Assembly (NCBI GenBank): GCA_964019695.1
Contig: OZ026526.1
Span: forward strand, 9,753,254 to 9,817,253
Reading direction: 5' to 3'
Length of the DNA: 64,000 bases
Source: Loripinus fragilis
Taxonomy: Eukaryota > Mollusca > Bivalvia > Lucinida > Lucinidae
The notes under the pieces were generated by a model, which ran no database searches, was not told where the DNA came from, and was given only the letters and a program-made list of their open reading frames with translations. The translations under genes were made by a program, and so were the position numbers. Positions 57,601 through 64,000 of this stretch are shown here, one piece after another (within the stretch, counting starts at the first letter, position 1; each line of letters opens with the position of its first letter).

Positions 57601-58987
57601 TATAGATTTTTTGTCTTTGGAAAGGTCCAAGGGTGGGCATGAACATATTTTAGTCGTGACCGACCATTTTACCCGTTATGCCCAGGCCTTTCCAACTAGA
57701 AACCAGTTGGCTAAGACTACAGCCAAAATACTTTTTGAAAACTTTGTTGTTCACTATGGTTTTCCGGCTAGGATCCATAGTGATCAGGGAAGAAATTTTG
57801 AAAGTAGCCTTATTAAGGAATTGTGTAGTCTTGCGGGTGTGCGTAAATCCCTGACCACTCCATATCACCCTATGGGAAATGGAATGGTCGAGAGATTTAA
57901 CCAGACCCTTTTAAAAATGCTGGGTACCCTAGAAGATCACCAGAAACAAGACTGGAAGTCATATGTAGCCCCTTTAGTCCATGCCTATAATGCTACCCGT
58001 CATGATAGCACTGGTTTTTCCCCATTCTTTTTAATGTTTGGGAGACATCCCAGGCTGGCTATAGATGCTTATCTGGGTCTGAATTCTTCACAGGAATCAG
58101 AATGTACATCCAGAGAGCACTATGCCAGTAAGTTAAAGAAACGGTTGGACTTTGCCTACAAGGCAGCTTCAAAAGAAGCAAATAAAAATGCTACAAGGCA
58201 TAAGTCCAATTATGACGGTAAGGTCAGAGAAGCAACCCTTGGTGTAGGGGACAGAGTCCTTATTAGAAAGGTGGGCCTAAAAGGTAAAAATAAGTTGGCA
58301 GATAGGTGGGATAAGCATTCATATATTGTAATTGAAGTGCCAAATGAAGGTGTACCTGTGTATAGGGTTCAGCGTGAATCAGGTGATTCAGCGGTGAAAA
58401 CTTTACACAGGAACATGTTGCTTCCTTTTTCTGCCATACCTAGCAGTTTAGATCTTGGCCTATTTTATGACAGTCCCCATAGTAAACCTGGCAAACCTGC
58501 AGCCCCTGTACATAGCCAATCAAAACCTGTCCAAGAACCTGAATTTGAGTCTGACTCCTCTGAATCAGAAACAGAAGAACTATTTCACCCAAGATATATG
58601 CTTCCTCTTTAAAGGAAACAAAGTTCAAATATCAATGGGTCGAAATCAGTTTCTTCAAATAAAGAAAAGTCTCATGTGTCAGTTCATGGCGATACTTGAA
58701 ATGGTTCAGGAGGTTTTAATAGATCTGATAGTTCAGTTGGTTTTAATAGGTCAGATAGCGCAGGTGGTTTTAATTCAAGTGCAGGTGGTGGTTTTGCTAG
58801 TGCAGATGTAGGTACCACTGGCAGTTCCAGAGATCTCAGTGGAGGTAATGTAGGTAGTGTAGATAATGTACCTACTCCACAGTTACCTAGACGTACAGGT
58901 AGGGTACGGCAAGCGCCAAACCGGTATGGCAAGTGGGTAAATACTCAGCAAGTTTCAAACCCCAAAACACAGATTTGGTATGTTTAA
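54686..58987 (+). pseudogene. pol: pol: protease, RT, RNase H, integrase; frameshifted
   Basis: The frame opens at 54686, 14 bases after gag ends, one base out of phase with gag, with no early ATG, so its start mode is unclear. In order: aspartic protease (LLDSGSRITS, near 54830), RT (FRKLNG, LDLRSGYWQVEM, AFGLTNAP, FLDDI near 56150), RNase H (HTDASIEGLGAVL near 56635, YTDNNPL near 56840), integrase zinc finger (H..H, C..C near 57415-57525), integrase core with D, D, E (CIDFL; HSDQGRNFE; MVERFN), then a GPY/F-like region (DRVLIRK...) . A base is lost near 56180 and the frame is regained at a run of five A near 56436-56440; the 86 codons between are in another frame. In-frame stops at 58610 and 58697 cut the tail, which still reads RRTGRVRQAPNRYGKWV, a common end of Ty3 pol, up to 58987. 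Confidence 0.9.
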
Positions 58988-59014
58988 GTATATGTATTAG
59001 TTTTCATAAATATC

Positions 59015-59038
59015 AGAGGAGAATGTCACAGATAGGAA
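59015..59038 (+). other. Second purine tract and LTR-start-like sequence
   Basis: AGAGGAGAATGTCACAGA repeats the junction of purine tract and LTR start seen at 59405-59423, 391 bases earlier. After these bases the sequence does not match the LTR. It may be a relic of an older LTR junction or an internal priming site. Confidence 0.45.
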
Positions 59039-59400
59039 GAATATCTTCCAGTATTATTATTATTATGCATATATGATGTGTTTTCCCAAACATATATAAA
59101 AATGCATTTATATATTATATTTTCTCCTGCTTTGATTGTCTCATACATATAATATATTTCTCTTATTGAGTGCAACCCCTCAAATTAATACATGTCTTTA
59201 TTTTTGGATGTTCTGAAGTTATATATAACATTTTCACAGTTCACTAGTAAAGTAGAATTGTTTGTTGATAAATGTGAAACTTCTGTAGGTTAAAATTAAC
59301 CTAAATGCATCATATTTGTACATGATTGTGATTGCTGAGGTGGTCTGTGTTTATTAAAACGTTTTTCGAATGTTCGGAAATGTCAGGAGACATTTTTTTC

Positions 59401-59414
59401 AAAGCAGGGGAGAA
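59401..59414 (+). promoter_or_regulatory. Polypurine tract
   Basis: AAAGCAGGGGAGAA directly before the 3' LTR, all purine but one base. It is the expected start site of plus-strand DNA synthesis. Confidence 0.85.
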
Positions 59415-61082
59415 TGTCACAGAGGTGAACTTTGTGATTATTTTGCTTACCGCATAAATTACCTTTTCTCCTTTAGTGCCACAGTGAGTAGTGTTGATAT
59501 TTACTTAAATCATACCAAGCGTGGGAAAAACTGGTTTAACCTGTCTTGCATTGTTTTCTAATGGGGTATCTTGAACCTGAGCTGTTCTATTTTATCGTTC
59601 AATCAGTAGCCGTTTTAGTTAGACATAAGGATGTAAGATGATGAGTGATTGGTTGCTAATGAACACACCTCTATTAACTTACTTTGCGCATGCGCCTAAC
59701 CTCACAAATACATATGCACGCGACATTTGGAAAAGGCATTCTCATTTTTGCAGTTAGATCGACTCCATCGATCTACAGGCTGTAGAACATAAAGGGGTAC
59801 GTGCATTAAGAGGCTATTTGGGCCCCCTATGAGGCCAAAAAATGAAAATTGTTTTTCACAAGTTTCATCTTATCAGTTTAATAGAACAAAAGCCCAAGTG
59901 TAAAATTCTGGGATCGATTCTTTTTTTACCGTTGCTATGGTAACAAAAATGGCTGCCAAAATAGGCTAAAAATAGGAAAGTGACCATTTTGGAGCAAATT
60001 TAAGACATTTGACAGAGAAATTAACATAGAGCACAAGCAAATACCAAAAGAATATTTTAACAGAGGGTGAAAATTATCATGGCACAAAATACATTAAAAG
60101 GTTTTTTTGGTACTCGCTTGTGCTGATATCTAATTCTTAAAAAATCGGTCTGAAAAGGCCTTGAATTTAGCCTAAAATGGCAATTTCTCTATTTTTGATC
60201 TATTTTGGCCGCCATTTTTGTTACCATAGCAACCATTAAATTTAGATAAATGCCAGAATTTTACACTTGAACCATTCTTCTAATAAACCAACAGAATGAA
60301 ATTGATGATAAGCAACTTTCAGTTTTTGGCTCTAGAGGGGGCCGAATTTGCCCCTTAATGCACATACCCCTTTATATATTATTATTTATATTATTCCTTC
60401 ACGGAAATGATATGGAAACATTATTATTAGCAGGTATGTGAATTTATATTCTTTTTATCATACAGATCACAGATTGTCGTTTCTGATGAAAACACCAAAG
60501 GGAGGTTTTCGCCAGGAGCTACATTCTGTACATTTCCTGTGACGTAGTTCACAATATTTCTGTATGACGTATTAACGCAAATTACATTGCCTTCGACTTG
60601 TGTTTTCTGTCTTTCTGAAATAGGCATGGCTATCGTTTTGATCTTTATGGACATTGCAAATGGAGGAATTAGTAAATTGAGCTAACGCATAAAATGTAAG
60701 TTAAATGCAAAAGGTGTGGTTTTAATATTTTAATCTCTTTGTATATAATTTTGTCACTGCAAAATACCCATGTCTAAAAATAGACATGACATGCTCACTG
60801 CTCAGGTACCAAACGAATTACAATATCGTACTTGCAGTCAGTTGCAAGTATATCCGTTGTCCGTGTCCGATTGTCTGTCTGTCTGTGTTGTAAATATGTA
60901 TTGCATACGGGTGCAATGTATTCCGTTGTCCATGTCTGTTCATTTGTCTGTCTGTGTTGTCTGTACTGTTTCATTGTTTGTTTTGTATTTTAGGACACCC
61001 TTTTTATTTACGTCTGTAAAATAAACCTATAACTACATCTGTCGTTTAGATCCCTGGCTAAACGAATCCATACCCTGCGACA
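59415..61082 (+). repeat. 3' LTR, split by a foldback MITE
   Basis: Same ends as the 5' LTR. It is 577 bases longer because of an insert at 59794-60370 that falls next to the TATA-like stretch. The insert is absent from the 5' LTR, so it came after the last retrotransposition of this copy. AATAAA is at 61020-61025. Confidence 0.95.
59794..60370. mobile_element. Foldback MITE inside the 3' LTR
   Basis: Ends GGGGTACGTGCATTAAG and CTTAATGCACATACCCC are inverted copies, and the similarity goes on for roughly 190 bases into each arm, with shared stretches such as TTGCTATGGTAACAAAAATGG. No coding capacity. The 5' LTR gives the empty site, AAATTT: the insert lies exactly between AAA and TTT with no base duplicated. 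A partial relative is at 22276-22420. Confidence 0.85.
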
Positions 61083-61086
61083 TGAT
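61083..61086. repeat. Target site duplication TGAT, right
   Basis: Partner of 49714-49717. Confidence 0.8.
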
Positions 61087-61379
61087 GATGTATCCACTAC
61101 ATTATAAAACCTCCTTTTGAGCTAATTTTTGTGTTATCTAGGGTGTATATTCGGCTGGTAAAATATATCAGCACCTTTTGTGATTGTGGGTACTATTCTA
61201 AAGAAGTGTTTTTGTTTTTGTTATTTAAATTGTGTTGTTTGCTCCAATTATATGTTGTTTCTTTGTGATAATACGTTGCATTAGCTAGGAAGTATCCATC
61301 TGAGTTAAACAATTTTGTTTTTAATGACAACAGATCCTATGGCAAACATTTAAGGCTAAAGCCCCCTGTGGGTTAGGCT

Positions 61380-61655
61380 GCTGTCGAACCTAAGGTAGTG
61401 GTTCTGTTGTTGTTGATTTATTGTACCTCCCAACGTTTATAAGGGTTTGTGTTTCATTTTTATTATGTTAGGCATTAGTTTGTGTCCTTTTCTATTTTTG
61501 CAATCATCTTAACGAGAATGAGAAAGCTGGTCGCCTTGCTTTAATTGTCTTCTTGATGTCTTGTGACTGCTATTGTTCTGCTACTCTTCCTCGCTGTGCT
61601 GTGGGTTGTTCTGCAGTTTGTGATTGTGGTATTTCCTCATTATACTCATTTACTT
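61380..61655 (+). mobile_element. GGCGGTGGTTCTG repeat
   Basis: CTAAGGTAGTGGTTCTGTTG to TTTCCTCATTATACTCAT; diverged. Short reversed pieces of the family at 62284-62345, a forward 3' piece at 35280-35350. Confidence 0.5.
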
Positions 61656-61744
61656 TTTGGGATTTTTTTTCATGAAGATATATCTTAAAACTTGGACCAA
61701 ATTTTGGTCAATACATGCAACAGATGCAAATAACAAGCAATTAA

Positions 61745-62092
61745 GGCCAGCATTTTCTTATTAGTTGATTAACTGGAAATTTCTTTTAGATTTAGTGTCT
61801 GGGGGGCGAAAAAAATAAATAAATAAACTCTGAAAATGACCAGTTAACTGGTCATTTTAAGAGGGTTTTTTTTTCATTTTCAGAGCTTTTTTAAATGTTT
61901 CAAGAAAAACAGTAAAACTAGTAAAAACAGTGTCACTCTCTAAAATACACAGACAGAACCTCAAAAATATATTATTTTTTTCAACTAAACAAATAACATT
62001 TAGAGTCCGCGGATAAAATAAAAAAAAAATTGAAATAATTTGTTTTCTACTTTCCGGAGAGTTTGTAAACCAGCTAATAAAAAATTCTAGCC
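61745..62092. mobile_element. PIF/Harbinger-like MITE, copy 3
   Basis: Same family, shorter and more diverged; flanks read TAA on both sides (61742-61744, 62093-62095). It has the same ACCAGTTAACTGGT core. Confidence 0.7.
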
Positions 62093-62157
62093 TAACCAGC
62101 AAAAACTAGCAACCCATAAGAATGTATAGCAGCTACAGCCACATGTCGTGAGGACTT

Positions 62158-62472
62158 AACTCTTTGTATCCTAATGGATTCTTCCTTCTGGATTGATAAA
62201 ATAAACTTTGGATATTCCATTTTACATATACAGGGGTTTGAGGTTATAATTTTCAAAAATGTTTTGTATTCTTTTGTCTTAAAAAGTAAGTGAGTATGAT
62301 CAGGAAATACCACAATCACACACTGCTGACCAACCCAAGGTACAATGATATAGAGCAACAGATCGGTCTGTGGATCTTTTTAACTTTTACAAACAGTGTA
62401 GATCCTGATGAAATACAGCATTCACTGTTTGCAAACATACTAATTTAGGGTGTATCCAAATACTAAGAGTTA
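62158..62472. mobile_element. CTTTGTATACTGG MITE, interrupted
   Basis: AACTCTTTGTATCCTAATGG ... AATACTAAGAGTTAA. A piece of another interspersed repeat (62284-62345, minus) breaks it. Confidence 0.55.
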
Positions 62473-62483
62473 ACTTGATTCAA

Positions 62484-62702
62484 CTACTGTAAATTCTGAT
62501 ATTTTCTTGAGGTTTTTTTTTGCGAAAAGCATTAAAAGATATGTTCACCAGGTTGAAAATTCACGACTATGGCACAATTTACCTGCATCAGTAGAAACAG
62601 TGTGATTTCGCCATTTTGCTAGGGTTTTATTTTCACGAATTTTCTCATCAGCAAAGTTTTGCGAAAATAAAGCACTCCAAAAATTTCCAAAATTTATAGT
62701 AG
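62484..62702. mobile_element. CTACTGTAAATT MITE
   Basis: CTACTGTAAATT at the left and AATTTATAGTAG at the right, with inverted TTGCGAAAA inside. A similar piece, without the right end, is at 42009-42120. Confidence 0.55.
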
Positions 62703-62986
62703 ACAATTCCTCATCCAAGATTCTACTACTGTTAAAACATAAATAGTAAGCTGTGGATGTTTTTAACTTTTTCTATGTACCTTCATAGATAAACAATCAA
62801 CTCAAATTGACCAGTTTTGATTAAAGTAAAATCAACTGCTCATAACCAACATACTTTCATAGGTAATGAAAACTACTAGTTGAGCTATGGTAAGCGAAGC
62901 TAAAGACAGGTAGCATGTACCAACCCATAGATGGCAGTTTGAGTCAGTGTTAGCATTGGGTTACTTACTCTCATATTAAAACTTAC

Positions 62987-63123
62987 CAATCTTGACATAT
63001 TTAGCAGTAAGATATATACTGCCACCACTGCCTCCACCACCTGGCCCAGACATATCCCAGCATTCCATGGCACTGTTACTGTGACAACCTGTTAAATTGC
63101 AGGCTGATGGACATGAAGAGCAG
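62987..63123 (-). CDS. Host gene exon 2: Cys cluster plus Gly-rich strand
   Basis: Acceptor attttaag and donor gtaagt; phase in 2, out 1. It encodes CSSCPSACNLTGCHSNSAM, five Cys in a short span, then SGPGGGGSGGSIYLTAKYV, again the Gly-rich beta-helix-like pattern. The following intron (62986 to 48900) is 14 kb long and holds the LTR retrotransposon. Confidence 0.8.
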
Positions 63124-63719
63124 CTTAAAATAGAAATAGTGAGACAGTATCAGGTAGTGTATAACTTTATACCATTTGTGCATATAAGTTGACAACAATG
63201 ACCAAATTCTAAATGTGTTCTAAATGTGTTCACCCAGACCACGTCTAGTGGTAAACCTAGGAACTACCATGAAATTGTAGTAATGTAATTTTGCTACCAA
63301 GCCACATCCCTAACACGTCGTTGTAATTTCAAGGCCGAATATTGGATAAACAAAGGTAAGTGTCATTTTCAGTTTTGTTTTATTTTTACTATTTAGAACA
63401 AATTATGGTAAAATTGGTCAATATGGTTCAGTGTAAATATGTCTCCGAGTCCCTTCTAGCCCAAGGTTTTGTATGAGAAGTTATTTTCTTTCTTTAGATA
63501 TTTGTTTCCCCACTGAGCATCAGACCAACTTTCTCAAAAGTACAGTGCCATTTCGAAGGATTATAGCCCATATCTGTCTAATTAAATGGAATTTGATATC
63601 ATTTGACGATAAAATGATAAAAAGACCATCAATAAACGTTCTTACACAGAAAAAAAATCTGAGCATTTACTCGTACACGTTTCATGCCCCGCTCCTCCTG
63701 TGTGGTAGTTTCTATATGG
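63124..63719. other. Intron between exons 1 and 2, nothing recognised
   Basis: A 12-base direct repeat (TCTAAATGTGTT twice at 63209) only. Confidence 0.5.
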
Positions 63720-63795
63720 TATTTAACACCATTAACAGTTATAGATATGACTGATGTCAGTGTAATGACCTCACCTCGAAATCCTGTCTTACCAC
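63720..63795 (-). pseudogene. Decayed tandem copy of Gly-rich exon 1
   Basis: An acceptor-like tttaacag and then GGK, a diverged stretch and SVISITVNGV repeat the pattern of the exon at 63814-63940, only 18 bases beyond that exon's donor. The Gly-rich part is lost and its reading phase (1) cannot follow an exon that ends in phase 2. The next exon needs phase 2 input, which exon 1 itself supplies. I read this as a dead duplicate. Confidence 0.55.
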
Positions 63796-63813
63796 CTGTT
63801 AAATTAATATTAC

Positions 63814-63940
63814 CTATTTCCATCTATTGGTTGAAGATCACCTTGCCCAGCACCTCCATCAAGGTATATACCACCATTTACAGTTATAGATATAGCAGCT
63901 GTAAGCTTAATGGCACCACCGCCATTACCTCCCTTACCAC
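63814..63940 (-). CDS. Host gene exon 1 of window: Gly-rich repeat
   Basis: Acceptor ...ttaccag precedes 63940 and donor gtaata follows 63814 on the minus strand. Phase in 1, out 2. It encodes GGKGGNGGG, then alternating hydrophobic residues (IKLTAAISITVNGG) and a second Gly turn (DGGAGQG). This looks like a coil of a Gly-rich beta-helix. A decayed copy of the same exon lies just downstream at about 63720-63795. More exons must lie to the right of the window. Confidence 0.72.
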
Positions 63941-64000
63941 CTGGTAAATTACAATGCAAATGATATGGGCCACGTCGTAAGAAAAACTGTCTTTTGGGGG

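Larger units (their letters stand above)
49718..61082 (+). mobile_element. Ty3-type LTR retrotransposon with extra SGNH-like ORF, damaged
   Basis: Order on the plus strand: 5' LTR, primer site, 1.2-kb leader, SGNH-like ORF (52040-52780), hairpin region (52921-53222), gag, pol (protease, RT, RNase H, integrase), purine tract, 3' LTR. Domain order with integrase last is that of Ty3/Metaviridae. The 4-base duplication TGAT flanks both ends (49714-49717, 61083-61086). It is 11,365 bases long, about 10.8 kb without the later insert in the 3' LTR. It lies antisense in a host intron. No envelope ORF is seen. A gag stop, two pol frameshifts and two late pol stops make this copy unlikely to move on its own. 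Confidence 0.95.

Noticed and set aside
58613..59414. Possible envelope gene after pol
   Set aside because: The open frame is the end of pol; no signal peptide, membrane segment or Cys-rich ectodomain is present.
63473..63947. Plus-strand ORFs at the right end
   Set aside because: They are antisense to exon 1 and its decayed copy and show no protein pattern of their own.

Overview
The window is intron-rich animal DNA, most likely from a bivalve mollusc. The reasons are long AT-rich introns, small EGF-like exons with GT/AG borders, many short palindromic transposons, and repeat families of a kind I associate with bivalve genomes. The species call is inference. I see no bacterial gene, rRNA or CRISPR array.

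One host gene crosses the whole window on the minus strand. I could join 20 internal exons (63940 down to 933, 2,769 coding bases, about 923 residues) with every splice phase matching. Its product, N to C within the window, has Gly-rich beta-strand repeats and a Cys pair region (63.9-62.9 kb), another Gly-rich block (48.9-48.7 kb), one eight-Cys WSC domain (46.5-44.8 kb), and then about 14 EGF-like repeats of the MEGF/SCARF type (43.2-0.9 kb). Neither end of the gene is present. Several exons have decayed duplicates beside them.

A Ty3-type LTR retrotransposon (49718-61082, plus strand) lies antisense in the 14-kb intron between host exons 2 and 3. It has 1.09-kb LTRs about 1% different, a TGAT target duplication, a lysine-tRNA-type primer site, an upstream ORF with SGNH/GDSL-hydrolase-like blocks, a PNMA-like gag with an RGG/Asn-rich tail, and a pol with protease, RT, RNase H and integrase. 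Between the SGNH ORF and gag are three hairpins that share one 19-nt loop while their stems differ in compensating ways. This ORF plus hairpin arrangement is the best candidate here for something undescribed. The copy is damaged: a stop in gag, two opposite frameshifts and two late stops in pol, and a 577-bp foldback element in the 3' LTR only.

The introns are packed with other repeats: PIF/Harbinger-like MITEs with TTA/TAA duplications, hAT-like MITEs (one sits exactly on a host splice donor), mariner-like and unclassified inverted-repeat elements, tRNA-derived SINEs, a dead LINE tail touching a host exon, three degenerate tandem arrays, and microsatellites, one of which forms a splice acceptor tract.

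All positions come from reading by eye. Exon borders should be good to the base. Repeat borders are approximate unless a target duplication is given.
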